This document shows positions 33,547 to 42,586 of a DNA stretch of 64,000 bases, piece after piece. The first letter of the stretch is position 1; each line of letters starts with the position of its first letter. A model generated the notes under the pieces. The model worked only from the letters and a program-made list of their open reading frames with translations. It did not search any database and had not been told where the DNA came from. Both the position numbers and the translations under genes were made by a program. This DNA is from JBHGAV01 sp041946685 (lineage in GTDB: Bacteria; Acidobacteriota; Terriglobia; Bryobacterales; Bryobacteraceae): assembly GCA_041946685.1 (NCBI GenBank), contig JBHGAV010000042.1, forward strand, positions 1 through 64,000, read 5' to 3'.

Positions 33547-36315
33547 CTATCGAAAATTCTCGATGAGCATCAGATCCTGACCTTCGGAATCCGGCATGGA
33601 GCAGGTGAGCGCGATCTGGCGGTCTGGAGACACGCTCAGGCCATGCAGCTCCCCGGCCCTGAAACGATTGAGCACCCGGCTCTGCCCCGTGGTAAGACCC
33701 AGGAACCTCAGCTCGCATGCCTTGGGTCTTGCTGAGATGGGCCGCGTGATGTAGTAAATGCCGCCCTCAACCGGAGCGAATTCCCCTCCGACCGGCAAGC
33801 CAATGATCCGCCGCTCCGGGCCGCCCGCCAAAAATCGCGCAAAGAGCCCCGGCTGCGCCTCCTTGGTGTAATAAAGCTCCTTCCCATCCCAGGACTCGAG
33901 CGCTGCAGTGAAGCCCGCCCCCTTGTCGATTATCTGTATGGCCTCGCCCCCCGCCGATGGGATCCGCCAGATTCCCGCATAGCCGGTGCGGTTGGAGTGG
34001 AAATAGATCCATCTGCCATCCCGGGACCAGGTCGGAAAATGCTCGTCGGAGGGGAACGGGGTGAGGCGCCTCGGCCGCCCGCCCTCCGCGTCGATGACGA
34101 AGACGTCAAAATGCCCGTCCTCCGATTGGCAGTTGAAAGCGATCTGGCGCCCGTCCGGAGACCAGCGCGGGCTGCCCATCCCCCCTCCCCGCGCCTCCGT
34201 CACCTGCAACCGGTTCGAGCCATCCGCATTCGCGATCCACAAGGCACTCCGGTAATGGGACCCGGCCGAGGTGTAGGCGATTCTTTTTCCGTCCGGCGAG
34301 AACGCAGGGTCAATATCAAAGGATGACGTAGACAGGAAACGTTCGGGCGAAGCGCCAGCCACAAGCTTCCAGATATCGAAGGCGCCCAGGCGGACCCGCC
34401 CAAAAGCCAACCTGCTGCCCACCCTAGAGAGGGTTGGGAACAGAGCGCCCTCTCCGGCCAGTTCAATGCGAGTCGGCCGCGCCGACCCGCTGACCGGAAT
34501 CCTCCACAAGTATCGATCTCCCAGCACGTGGTACATGGCACCGTAGATTACGGACTTCCCGTCCAATGCCCAGGCAATGCCGGCGAAACGCCCCGCGACA
34601 GGCGTCAGCCGTCGCGGCTGGCTCTTGGGCGCTAGATCTGGAGTGAGCTCCAGCAAGTAGATATCTCCCATGCCAAACCCGGCGCCGACAAGAGCGTAGG
34701 CCAGAGAACGCCCGTCGGGGGAAATCGTTGGGAACGCATAGCGGCCGGAGGAGACCGGGCCGGATAGCAGCGTCCTTCTTTCGCCCCGATCAACCGGGAT
34801 GAGGAAGATCCCATTCGTTTCTCCAGACTCCATCTCCGCGACAGCCAGCCACTTGCCATCGGCGGACCAGGAGAACTTGTTGTTGTAGACCGGGCGGTAG
34901 TCCGCCAGCTTCCGCGGCTGTCCGCCGAGGCGCGAGGTCAAGTAGATGGATCTTCGACCCTCCTGTGTCCGAACAAAAGCGATCTGGTCGCCGAGGGGAG
35001 ACCAAGCTGGGTAAAAGTCCGACGCGGGGTCGTCTGTAAGCCGCAGCGGGGTTGTGGACCCTACCATTTGGACATAGATGTCGCTGGTTGTCTGCCCTTC
35101 TCGCAGCCAGGAAAACACCACTTGGGTCCCGTCCGGGGAGAAGGAGGGAAATAGCTCATCCCCAGGGTGATTCGTGAGGGGAACAAGTGTGGGCGGGGGA
35201 AGGGAGTTGCTGCGGCCCCGCCAGAAGAACCATCCGCAGGCGACCAGAATCAACACCGCAGCCGTGAGCGCCAGAGGGATCCTCAATCGCGCCCAGGCCT
35301 TCCATCGCCGGGCTGCCTCCGGTGCATCGCGCATTTCTTCAAGTGCAACACGCGCGTCGCTGATGTGCTGCAACCGGTGGTCGGGGTCCTTGTGCAAGCA
35401 GAGGCGAATGAGACGCTCCAACTGAACCGGGGCGCCGTCGAGAGGCTTGGGCTCCTTGGTGGCCGTGGCGGTCAGTACCTGGCTGATTGAATCCCCCTCG
35501 AAAGCATGCCGTCCGCTCAGCAGTTCGTATAGCAGGCAGCCGAAGGCGAAGACGTCGCTGCGGTAGTCGACTCTCCTGCCGTCGATCTGCTCCGGCGACA
35601 TGTAGCCCGGTGTGCCCGCGACCGCTCCTTCCAGCGATGTCACGCTTGGCCTGGCGCCGTCTGCCTGCTCTTGGAGCTTTGCCAGTCCAAAGTCCAGGAT
35701 TTTGACCGAGCCCTTCTCTGTGACCAGGATATTGGCCGGCTTAAGGTCGCGGTGGACGATCCCTGCCGCGTGCGCCTCCGCTAGCGCACCCGCGATCTGA
35801 ATTCCGAAGCCGATCACCTCTCTGACGGGACGGGGGCCCTTCAGAGAGTGACCTTCGACAAACTCCATAGCCAGGTACGGGGCACCCGCATGCTCTCCGA
35901 CGTCGTGGAGCGTGGCGATGTGGGGATGATTCAGGGCAGCGACCGCCCGCGCCTCGCGCTCGAAACGCTCGCTGAACTGGGCCTTGACGAACTTCAGCGC
36001 TACGTTGCGGCCGAGGCGCGTGTCGCGGGCTTTGTAAACCACGCCCATGCCGCCCTCGCCGAGCTTCTCCCGGATCTCATAGTGGCCGATGCTTTGGCCG
36101 GTCAGTCCGGCAGAGGTTTCGGGCGGCACCACTAGCGCAGGGACCTCCAAACGAGGACCCGTACGCTCGTCGTGCGCCAGCAGCGATTCCAGTTCACGCC
36201 GAAGCGACTCATCGCCGGCGCAGCTCTGTTCGAGCACAGCCGCGCGCCGGGAAGGTTCCACCGCCAGCGCAGCCCCATAGATCGCTTCAATCTTCCGCCA
36301 ACGCGCCGCGTCCAT
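33547..36315 (-). CDS. Membrane Ser/Thr protein kinase with C-terminal PD40/TolB-like beta-propeller
   Basis: A 922-residue Hanks-type kinase. The first 75 residues form a sigma-associated N-terminal segment. The kinase domain has LGEGGMGVVY (residues 85-94), K108 in VALKFVK, H188-R189-D190 in HRDLKPANIL and D208-F-G. A single membrane segment (about residues 349-366, LALTAAVLILVACGWFFW) leads to an outside domain of about 530 residues made of repeated PD40 blades such as FSPDGTQVVFSW and FSPDGKRIAYTS. The propeller probably senses an external ligand or cell-wall component. It overlaps the ECF sigma gene by 29 nt and precedes the receptor gene, so the three form one regulatory operon. Confidence 0.93.
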   Translation of the reverse strand: MDAARWRKIEAIYGAALAVEPSRRAAVLEQSCAGDESLRRELESLLAHDERTGPRLEVPALVVPPETSAGLTGQSIGHYEIREKLGEGGMGVVYKARDTRLGRNVALKFVKAQFSERFEREARAVAALNHPHIATLHDVGEHAGAPYLAMEFVEGHSLKGPRPVREVIGFGIQIAGALAEAHAAGIVHRDLKPANILVTEKGSVKILDFGLAKLQEQADGARPSVTSLEGAVAGTPGYMSPEQIDGRRVDYRSDVFAFGCLLYELLSGRHAFEGDSISQVLTATATKEPKPLDGAPVQLERLIRLCLHKDPDHRLQHISDARVALEEMRDAPEAARRWKAWARLRIPLALTAAVLILVACGWFFWRGRSNSLPPPTLVPLTNHPGDELFPSFSPDGTQVVFSWLREGQTTSDIYVQMVGSTTPLRLTDDPASDFYPAWSPLGDQIAFVRTQEGRRSIYLTSRLGGQPRKLADYRPVYNNKFSWSADGKWLAVAEMESGETNGIFLIPVDRGERRTLLSGPVSSGRYAFPTISPDGRSLAYALVGAGFGMGDIYLLELTPDLAPKSQPRRLTPVAGRFAGIAWALDGKSVIYGAMYHVLGDRYLWRIPVSGSARPTRIELAGEGALFPTLSRVGSRLAFGRVRLGAFDIWKLVAGASPERFLSTSSFDIDPAFSPDGKRIAYTSAGSHYRSALWIANADGSNRLQVTEARGGGMGSPRWSPDGRQIAFNCQSEDGHFDVFVIDAEGGRPRRLTPFPSDEHFPTWSRDGRWIYFHSNRTGYAGIWRIPSAGGEAIQIIDKGAGFTAALESWDGKELYYTKEAQPGLFARFLAGGPERRIIGLPVGGEFAPVEGGIYYITRPISARPKACELRFLGLTTGQSRVLNRFRAGELHGLSVSPDRQIALTCSMPDSEGQDLMLIENFR

Positions 36316-36889
36316 GAGATCCCCTCCGGCTCAGCTCGCGCGCGAGCCACCCCCTGGCCAGCCTCCAGTCCCGTGCCACGCTCTCCACGGAAATACCCAG
36401 GGCGGCGGCTGTCTCCTCCACGGTCAGCCCTCCGAAGAAACGCATCTCGACTACTTGCGCCCGGCGAGGATCGAGCTTGGACAACACGCCGAGCGCTTCA
36501 TCCACGGCCAGGATCTCCGGGTCCCGCTCGGGCGATCCAACCCAAGCCTCCTCCAGCGGCACCGCGCATCCGCCGCCCCCGCGTTTGGCCGCCTGGCGGG
36601 CGCGGGCATGGTCCACCAGAATGCGCCGCATGGTCTGAGAGCAGGCGGCCAGGAAATGGGAGCGGTCCTGCCAACTGGCCCGCTTGGCGTCGATCAGGTG
36701 CAGGCAGGCTTCGTTCAGCAGGGCTGTGGTCTGAAGTGTGTGCCCCGGCGGCTGGGCTGCCATGTAGTGCTTGGCAATCCGATGTAACTCTTTGTACAGC
36801 AGTGGGATAAGCTGATCCAGCACACCCTGGTCACCGCCCCTCCAGGACCGGAGCAACGCCGTGACCTCTCGGCTGGCTTCCGCTTGCAC
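36287..36889 (-). CDS. ECF sigma factor of the kinase-linked type
   Basis: A 200-residue sigma-70 family factor with region 2 (LIPLLYKELHRIAKHYMAAQ, TALLNEACLHLID, AACSQTMRRILVDHARAR) and region 4 (DPRRAQVVEMRFFGGLTVEETAAALG, a helix-turn-helix). It matches the ECF type usually encoded next to Ser/Thr kinases, where activation is thought to be by phosphorylation and not by an anti-sigma factor. The GTG at 36889, preceded by GAGGGCGGT, was chosen. An upstream TTG at 36940 adds an unconserved, Cys-rich extension. It overlaps the kinase gene by 29 nt and is divergent from the metalloprotease gene. Confidence 0.9.
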   Translation of the reverse strand: MQAEASREVTALLRSWRGGDQGVLDQLIPLLYKELHRIAKHYMAAQPPGHTLQTTALLNEACLHLIDAKRASWQDRSHFLAACSQTMRRILVDHARARQAAKRGGGGCAVPLEEAWVGSPERDPEILAVDEALGVLSKLDPRRAQVVEMRFFGGLTVEETAAALGISVESVARDWRLARGWLARELSRRGSHGRGALAED

Positions 36890-37039
36890 ACCGCCCTCTT
36901 GGGCCAAATTGCAGCACCAAAAAGAGATACCCAGATCCAAAGATCTATTGCAGACTCTGCGGCGGTTTCCCGTTAACGAAGGGTGAGAACGGACTTCCTA
37001 GGTTGAGCGGGCCAGGAAGGCGGACCCAAGAGAGAAACC

Positions 37040-37702
37040 ATGCCATGGAACTCGACGCAACATGTGCGCGCAAACGGCCTGGTGCCGGCAGCTCTCCTTG
37101 CCTTCGGCCTCGCGTGCTCTCTGCCGCCAACTGTTCAACCTGCCGAGCCGGGACCGCGGCTCGTTGTCGCCATTCGAGACTACGCGGGTGTGCCGCAGGA
37201 GACGCTGGATGCCGCCGAGGCACAGCTCTCGAAGATCTTCGGGAAAGCAGGAGTACCGGTCGAGTGGTGGGAGCTGCCGCCGCTGGGGTCCGCCGCCGTG
37301 GATCCAGTGGCGGTCAAGCCGGCCCTTTACGTGATGCTTTTGTCGGACTCCATGGCGGCTCGACTCGGTTGCTCACTTAGTGCGTTCGGGTTTGCACTTG
37401 CCGATCGGGTGTACATCTTCGCTGACCGCACCCGGCAAGCGGCCGCGCAGACGGAGAGCAACTTCACCACGGTCCTGGGTCTCGCCATGGCGCATGAAGT
37501 CGGACATGTGCTGCTCGGCCCGAACGGCCATGCGCCGGGCAACGTCATGACCCCTCGCTTCGGCAAAACGGCATTCCAACAAGGCGAACGTGGCGCCCTG
37601 CTGTTCCTGCCGGACCAAGCTGAGCGCATGCGCGAGCAAGTGCGCAACCGCCTCAGCGCGTCGGAAAGGGCGCAGGCAGCGAGTCTGCTGGCGAACAGAT
37701 GA
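37040..37702 (+). CDS. Predicted exported zinc metalloprotease-like protein
   Basis: A 220-residue protein with a hydrophobic N-terminal export signal (VPAALLAFGLACSLPP). The centre has HExxH: H152-E153-V-G-H156, with a third His at H164 (HEVGHVLLGPNGH) and a Met170 in GNVMTPR. The spacing HExxH-x7-H differs from the metzincin consensus HExxH-x5-H, so membership is uncertain, but the conserved His pair, Glu and downstream Met are those of a zinc enzyme. The context is suggestive: it is divergent from the ECF sigma/kinase operon with about 150 nt between starts. Substrate and activity are unknown. Confidence 0.65.
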   Translation: MPWNSTQHVRANGLVPAALLAFGLACSLPPTVQPAEPGPRLVVAIRDYAGVPQETLDAAEAQLSKIFGKAGVPVEWWELPPLGSAAVDPVAVKPALYVMLLSDSMAARLGCSLSAFGFALADRVYIFADRTRQAAAQTESNFTTVLGLAMAHEVGHVLLGPNGHAPGNVMTPRFGKTAFQQGERGALLFLPDQAERMREQVRNRLSASERAQAASLLANR

Positions 37703-37791
37703 GGCCGCTCCTCACGAGTTCCCGCTCTGATATCATTGAGTTTTAGCGGTTCCTATCCCATCAAGCAGAGAAAGCAGGAGAACACCCCTAT

Positions 37792-38799
37792 ATGGCACTT
37801 AAGGTAGCAATCAACGGTTTCGGCCGCATCGGCCGCAACGTCGTTCGAGCGGCGATCGGCAACTCGGCGGTCGATTTCGTGGCGGTCAATGATTTGACCG
37901 ACACCAAGACGCTGGCCCACCTTCTCAAGTACGACTCCGTCCTCGGTCCGCTCCGTACATCGGTGAAGGTCGATGGAGATTCAATCCTGGTAGACGGCAA
38001 CAGGGTGAAGGTGTTCGCGCAGAAGGACCCGGCACAGCTCGACTGGAGCAGCCTGGGAGCCGAGATTGTGGTCGAATCTACGGGCAGGTTCACCGACGCC
38101 ACAGCCGCCGCCGCGCACCTTAAGGGGACGGTGAAGAAGGTCATCATCTCCGCTCCGGCCAAGAACGAGGACCTCACGGTCGTGCTGGGCGTGAATGACG
38201 ACATGTACGATCCGGCCAAGCACAACATCATCTCCAACGCCTCCTGCACCACGAACTGCCTGGCCCCCGTCGTCAAAGTCATTCACAAGACCTTCGGAAT
38301 CCTGAAGGGGTCGATGACTACCATCCACAGCTACACGAACGACCAGAATGTCCTCGACTTTCCCCACAAGGACCTGAGGCGGGCCCGCGCCGCCGCGCTC
38401 AACATGATCCCGACGACCACCGGCGCTGCCAAGGCAATCGGGCTGGTGATGCCCGAACTGAAGGGCAAGCTGGACGGTTACTCCATGCGTGTGCCGACTC
38501 CCAACGTCTCGGCGGTCGACCTGGTGGCGGTGCTGGCCAAGAACGCCACCGGCGAGGAGGTCAACGCGGCGCTCAAGGCGGCTGCCATGGGGGAGATGAA
38601 GGGGATTCTAGGCTACACCGAGGACCCGGTGGTTTCCACCGACATGATGCACAACTCTCACAGTTCCATCGTGGACGCCCAGATGACGAAGGTCCTCGAC
38701 GGGAACCTGCTGAAGGTGCTCGCCTGGTACGACAACGAGTGGGGCTACTCTTGCCGGGTCGTGGACCTGATCGAGTTCCTCGGCCGGAAGGGGCTGTAA
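37792..38799 (+). CDS. gap: Glyceraldehyde-3-phosphate dehydrogenase
   Basis: A 335-residue glycolytic dehydrogenase. The Rossmann motif is INGFGRIGRNVVRA. Catalytic Cys152 lies in ASCTTNC and His179 in TTIHSYTND. NAD-binding and phosphate-site motifs (RRARAAALNMIPTTTGAAKA) and the C-terminal WYDNEWGYSCRVVDL are intact. The length is that of a normal class I GAPDH. An AGGAG ribosome site precedes the ATG. Sixteen nt after its stop is the 28-nt palindrome, then the truncated isocitrate dehydrogenase gene on the other strand. Confidence 0.97.
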   Translation: MALKVAINGFGRIGRNVVRAAIGNSAVDFVAVNDLTDTKTLAHLLKYDSVLGPLRTSVKVDGDSILVDGNRVKVFAQKDPAQLDWSSLGAEIVVESTGRFTDATAAAAHLKGTVKKVIISAPAKNEDLTVVLGVNDDMYDPAKHNIISNASCTTNCLAPVVKVIHKTFGILKGSMTTIHSYTNDQNVLDFPHKDLRRARAAALNMIPTTTGAAKAIGLVMPELKGKLDGYSMRVPTPNVSAVDLVAVLAKNATGEEVNAALKAAAMGEMKGILGYTEDPVVSTDMMHNSHSSIVDAQMTKVLDGNLLKVLAWYDNEWGYSCRVVDLIEFLGRKGL

Positions 38800-39607
38800 C
38801 CGGATCTGTGGCTCGTAGCCCGCGGCGCGCGCCGCGGGCTACATGCTTCTCGCCGATGTTGGCGCCGGGCACGATCCCCAGCCCGCCTACCAGTCCCGCA
38901 ACCAGGTCCGAAACGATGTCCCCGTAAAGGTTCGGCATCAGGAGGCAGTCGAAGGTCTCCGGGCGAACCACAAGCTGCATGGAGGCGTTATCCACGATCA
39001 ACTCCCGGTACTCGATGTCGGGATATTCCTTGGACACCTCCCGGGCGCAGCGCAGGAACAGGCCGTCCCCGAGCTTCATAATATTGGCCTTATGCACGGC
39101 GGTCATCCGTTTCCTGCCCAAGCGGCGCGCGTAGTCGAACGCGTAGCGGGAGATTCTTTCGGAGGCCCGGCGGGTGATGACCTTCAGGCTGGTTACCACG
39201 TCCTTGACCACCTCGTGCTCCAGGCCGGCGTAAAGGTCCTCGGTGTTCTCCCGGAAGATCACCAGGTCGACATGGGTGTCGCGGTAGCGCGTCTTGAGCC
39301 CGGGCAGCATTCGCACGGGGCGGACGTTGGCATACAGGTCGAGCCGCTTGCGCAGCGCGACGTTGACGCTCAGGAAGCCGCCGGCCACCGGCGTCGTTAC
39401 CGGCCCCTTGAGGCCGATCCCGGTGCGCTCCAGGGATTCCACGACGGACACGGGAAGCTCGTCCCGGGATTGCTCGATGATCCGTCGGTTCAGCTCGACT
39501 TGTTCCCAATCGATGGAAACGCCCGTGGCGGCGACGGCGCGGACGGCGGCCCCCGCGACCTCCGGACCGATCCCGTCTCCGGGAATCAGGGTGGCTTTGT
39601 ACGTCAC
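38573..39607 (-). pseudogene. 3'-truncated isocitrate/isopropylmalate dehydrogenase-family gene
   Basis: The frame from the GTG at 39607 encodes a good NAD-dependent isocitrate/isopropylmalate dehydrogenase: KATLIPGDGIGPEV, NVRPVRMLPGLKTRYRD, FRENTEDLYAGLEHE, KANIMKLGDGLFLR and MPNLYGDIVSDL. Homology stops at about residue 253-255 (PGANIGEKH). The remaining frame to 38573 is Arg/Pro/Ser-rich antisense of gap. About 80-100 residues of the family's C-terminus are missing, and only about 40 nt separate the break from the gap stop. The break coincides with the start of the 28-nt palindrome. The gene is either a deletion pseudogene or a misassembly. It diverges from purH. Confidence 0.8.
38815..38842. 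repeat. 28-nt perfect palindrome at the gap/isocitrate dehydrogenase junction
   Basis: The left arm GTAGCCCGCGGCGC is followed directly by its exact reverse complement, with no loop. It starts 16 nt after the gap stop codon. Its far edge coincides with the point where the dehydrogenase homology ends. It can form a strong hairpin or cruciform, but no T-tract is next to it. It could end gap transcription, or mark a rearrangement or a REP-like element. Confidence 0.75.
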
Positions 39608-39650
39608 ACCCGAATTATAGCGGCAACCCGGTATGGGAAAATGGAAAGCC

Positions 39651-41201
39651 ATGCGTAAAATCCAGCGTGCCCTCATCAGCCTAACCGATAAGACCGGCGT
39701 CCGCGAGTTTGCCCTGGGGCTCCAGGAGCTCGGGGTGGAGATCCTCTCCACCGGAGGGACCGCTGCGATTCTAAGGGAGGCGGGGTTGGCGGTCCGCGAC
39801 GTCGCCGAGGTGACGGGCTTCCCCGAGATGCTGGACGGGAGGGTGAAGACCATCCACCCGCGCATCGCCGGAGGCATCCTCGCGATCCGTGGCAACCCGG
39901 AGCATATGGAAGCGCTGGCCCGGCACGCGATCCCCACGATCGACATGGTGGTGGTCAACCTATACGCGTTTGAGAAGGCCGCCGCCCGGCCCGGCGCCAC
40001 CGTGCCCGAACTGGTTGAGAACATCGACATTGGCGGCCCCACGCTAATTCGGGCGGCCGCCAAGAACTGGCAGGACGTGGCCGTGGTGGTTTCCCCGGAG
40101 GACTACGAAGGAATCTTGAGCGAGATGAAAGGTGGTGGGCTTTCCCCGGCAACTCACTGGCGGCTGGCCAGGAAGGCCTTCCGGCTGACCGCCGACTACG
40201 ACCGCGCGATCAGCGCGCGGCTTGCCCGCATCGAGCTGGAGGAGGGAGGATTCACGGACCGCGCCGGCGCGCTGCCCCCCGTGCTCGACCTGCGCGCGGA
40301 CCTGGCGCTCCCCATGCGCTACGGCGAGAATCCGCACCAGCAGGCGGCGCTCTATTCGAGCCGGGAGCGGGGAATCGCCGGCGCAGAGAAGCTCCAGGGC
40401 AAGGAGCTCTCCTATAACAACCTGGTGGACCTGGACGCCGCCTGGCAGCTTTCGCAGGAGTTCGAGTCGCCGGCTTCGGTGATCATCAAGCACACCAATC
40501 CGTGCGGCTGCGCGGAGGCGGCTTCCCAGGTGGAGAGCTATCGTAAGGCCTTCGAGTGCGATCCTGTTTCGGCATACGGAGGCGTGCTGGCCTTCAACCG
40601 TCCGCTGGACGAGGAGACGGCCCTGGAGATCGCCAAGACGTTCGTCGAGGCCATTGCCGCGCCGGACTACTCCTCTAAAGCTCTGTCGATCCTGGCCGCA
40701 AAGAAGAATCTCCGCCTGCTCAGAGTGACAAACCCTGTCGCCGACTCTCTGGTGATCAAGTCCATCAGCGGGGGATTCCTGGCCCAGACGGCGGACCTCG
40801 AGAAGCTCGACCGGGCGCAGGCACAGGTCAAGACGGACCGCGCGCCGGCCGAAGAGGAATGGAGGGCGCTGGAGTTCGGCTGGAAGGTCGCCAAGCACGT
40901 GAAGAGCAATGCCATTGTGTTCACGCGAGCGGGCCAGACCGTGGGCGTGGGCGCGGGACAAATGAGCCGCGTGGATTCGGTCAAGATCGCAGCAATGAAG
41001 GCCGTGCTTCCCCTCGAGGGGACGGTGGTTGCCTCCGATGCATTCTTCCCGTTTCCGGATGGGGTGGAAGAGATCGCCCGCCACGGGGCCACGGCCGTGA
41101 TCCAGCCCGGCGGCTCGGTGAGAGACCAGGAGGTGATCGCGGCCGCGAACCGCCTGGGCCTGGCCATGGTCTTCACCGGGGTACGGCATTTCCGGCATTA
41201 G
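39651..41201 (+). CDS. purH: Bifunctional AICAR formyltransferase / IMP cyclohydrolase
   Basis: A 516-residue enzyme for the last two steps of purine synthesis. The N-terminal MGS-like cyclohydrolase domain has MRKIQRALISLTDKTG, STGGTAAILREAG and MLDGRVKTIHPR. The C-terminal formyltransferase domain has RYGENPHQQAALYS, SVIIKHTNPCGCAEA and DAFFPFPDGVEEIARHGATA, and the end GLAMVFTGVRHFRH is standard. The ATG at 39651 gives the family N-terminus and has a GGAAA site before it. An ATG at 39633 would add six residues. It diverges from the truncated dehydrogenase gene, with 43 nt between the two starts. Confidence 0.97.
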   Translation: MRKIQRALISLTDKTGVREFALGLQELGVEILSTGGTAAILREAGLAVRDVAEVTGFPEMLDGRVKTIHPRIAGGILAIRGNPEHMEALARHAIPTIDMVVVNLYAFEKAAARPGATVPELVENIDIGGPTLIRAAAKNWQDVAVVVSPEDYEGILSEMKGGGLSPATHWRLARKAFRLTADYDRAISARLARIELEEGGFTDRAGALPPVLDLRADLALPMRYGENPHQQAALYSSRERGIAGAEKLQGKELSYNNLVDLDAAWQLSQEFESPASVIIKHTNPCGCAEAASQVESYRKAFECDPVSAYGGVLAFNRPLDEETALEIAKTFVEAIAAPDYSSKALSILAAKKNLRLLRVTNPVADSLVIKSISGGFLAQTADLEKLDRAQAQVKTDRAPAEEEWRALEFGWKVAKHVKSNAIVFTRAGQTVGVGAGQMSRVDSVKIAAMKAVLPLEGTVVASDAFFPFPDGVEEIARHGATAVIQPGGSVRDQEVIAAANRLGLAMVFTGVRHFRH

Positions 41202-41259
41202 CTTCGCGGCTCCGCAGAGTTTGCGCTCAAGTTGGCGCGCCTCGCCGCCCCGCGTGCCC

Positions 41260-41265
41260 TATAAT
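41260..41265 (+). promoter_or_regulatory. Candidate -10 element (TATAAT) for the TPR protein gene
   Basis: A perfect TATAAT lies 31 nt before the ATG at 41297 in a GC-rich gap. No good -35 box is visible at standard spacing. Confidence 0.42.
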
Positions 41266-41296
41266 TGGAACTGACCGTACGAGAGAGGGGTGGCGT

Positions 41297-42586
41297 ATGT
41301 CCAGCCTGAAGGCTTCCGGGGTTGTGGTTTCGGCGGTGGTGCTGTGTCTTTCCGCCGGGTTTGTCCTGGCCCAAGAGACCGGCCCGACGGCGCCCGCCGG
41401 TGGCGGCGGAGCGACGACCGCTCCCACCGCGCCGCCGACGACGACTCCTACCCCCACGCCGACGCCCACGCCGGGCAGGATGCCTTCGCCCAGTGATCGC
41501 AGCCAGCAACCCTCGATCATGGATCAGCAGCAGCCTTTTCCCGACATTCAGCGGCCGATCTTCCTTTCGGGCAAGGTTGTGCTCCAGGACGGCACGCCAC
41601 CGCCCGATCCGGCGGTGATCGAACGGGTGTGCAACGGCATTGTCAGGCCGGAAGCGTACACCGACTCCAAGGGCCGGTTCAGTTTCCAACTAGGGGCACA
41701 GAACAACGCGATGCTAGCGGACGCGAGCGTGGGGGGCGCCTCCGACTTCGACCGGTTCGGCGGCCGTAACGCCGGCATAGGGGGCTGGAATTCCACGAGC
41801 GGCATCAGCGAGCGTGACCTTTGGGGATGCGAGATTCGAGCCTCGCTTCCGGGCTACACGTCTGAGGCGATATCGCTGGGGGGCCGGCGCACCCTGGACA
41901 ATCCCGAACTCGGCACGATCGTACTCCGCCGTTACGGAAACGTGGAAGGCACGACTGTGAGTATGACCAGCCTTCAAGCTCCCAAGGACGCCAAGAAGGC
42001 GTTCGACAAAGGCCGCGATTCCATGAAGAAGAAGAAGTGGGCGGACGCCGGCAAGCAGTTTCAGAAGGCGGTCGATCTCTATCCCAAGTACGCCGCGGCG
42101 TGGACCGAACTAGGGAACTCGAAGATGGAGTCGGGTGATCGCGCCGGGGCGCGCGCCGCCTATGCGAAGGCGCTTGAGGCGGACCCGAAGTATGTGAATC
42201 CCTACCTGCAAGTGGCGACCCTGGATGCGCAGGAGTCCAAGTGGCAGGACCTGGCGGCGGCGACGTCGCAAGTGCTCCGGCTGGATCCTTTCAATTACCC
42301 GACTATCTACTACTACGACGCGGTCGCTCAATTCAACCTCCAGCACATGGACGAGGCCGAGAAGAGCGCCCGGGAAGCGCTGAAGTTGGACCCGCAGCAC
42401 CGCATCCCATCGGTCAACCACCTCCTCGGAGTGATCCTGGCCTCCAAGGGCGAGTTTGAAGCCGCCGCGGGGTTCCTGAAGACTTATCTGCGACTCGCAC
42501 CGGCGGCTCGGGACGCTTCCATGGCGAAGCAGCGGCTGGCCGAAGTCGAGAAAGTGGCTCAGTCGCAGCCGGGCGTTGCCCGCTGA
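41297..42586 (+). CDS. Secreted TPR-repeat protein with carboxypeptidase-regulatory-like domain
   Basis: A 429-residue exported protein. It has a signal peptide (about residues 1-26, ending in FVLAQE), then a Thr/Pro-rich linker with alternating TP repeats. A beta-sandwich region from about residue 95 to 220 resembles a carboxypeptidase-regulatory domain with insertions. At least three TPR units follow (AGKQFQKAVDLYPKYAAAW, GARAAYAKALEADPKYVNPY, AEKSAREALKLDPQHRIPS). TPRs mediate protein contacts, so this is likely a scaffold at the cell envelope. The start has a GAGAGGGG ribosome site. The 3' end overlaps the convergent MFS gene by 28 nt. Confidence 0.8.
   Translation: MSSLKASGVVVSAVVLCLSAGFVLAQETGPTAPAGGGGATTAPTAPPTTTPTPTPTPTPGRMPSPSDRSQQPSIMDQQQPFPDIQRPIFLSGKVVLQDGTPPPDPAVIERVCNGIVRPEAYTDSKGRFSFQLGAQNNAMLADASVGGASDFDRFGGRNAGIGGWNSTSGISERDLWGCEIRASLPGYTSEAISLGGRRTLDNPELGTIVLRRYGNVEGTTVSMTSLQAPKDAKKAFDKGRDSMKKKKWADAGKQFQKAVDLYPKYAAAWTELGNSKMESGDRAGARAAYAKALEADPKYVNPYLQVATLDAQESKWQDLAAATSQVLRLDPFNYPTIYYYDAVAQFNLQHMDEAEKSAREALKLDPQHRIPSVNHLLGVILASKGEFEAAAGFLKTYLRLAPAARDASMAKQRLAEVEKVAQSQPGVAR

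Noticed and set aside
38573..39607. Reading the dehydrogenase frame as an intact 344-residue enzyme because the length fits
   Set aside because: The length is coincidence. The last 90 codons are antisense to gap, are Arg/Pro/Ser-rich and have none of the family's C-terminal motifs.
41430..41480. Thr-Pro repeat codons in the TPR protein as a tandem repeat locus
   Set aside because: It is a short coding linker; too few units to call a repeat feature of its own.
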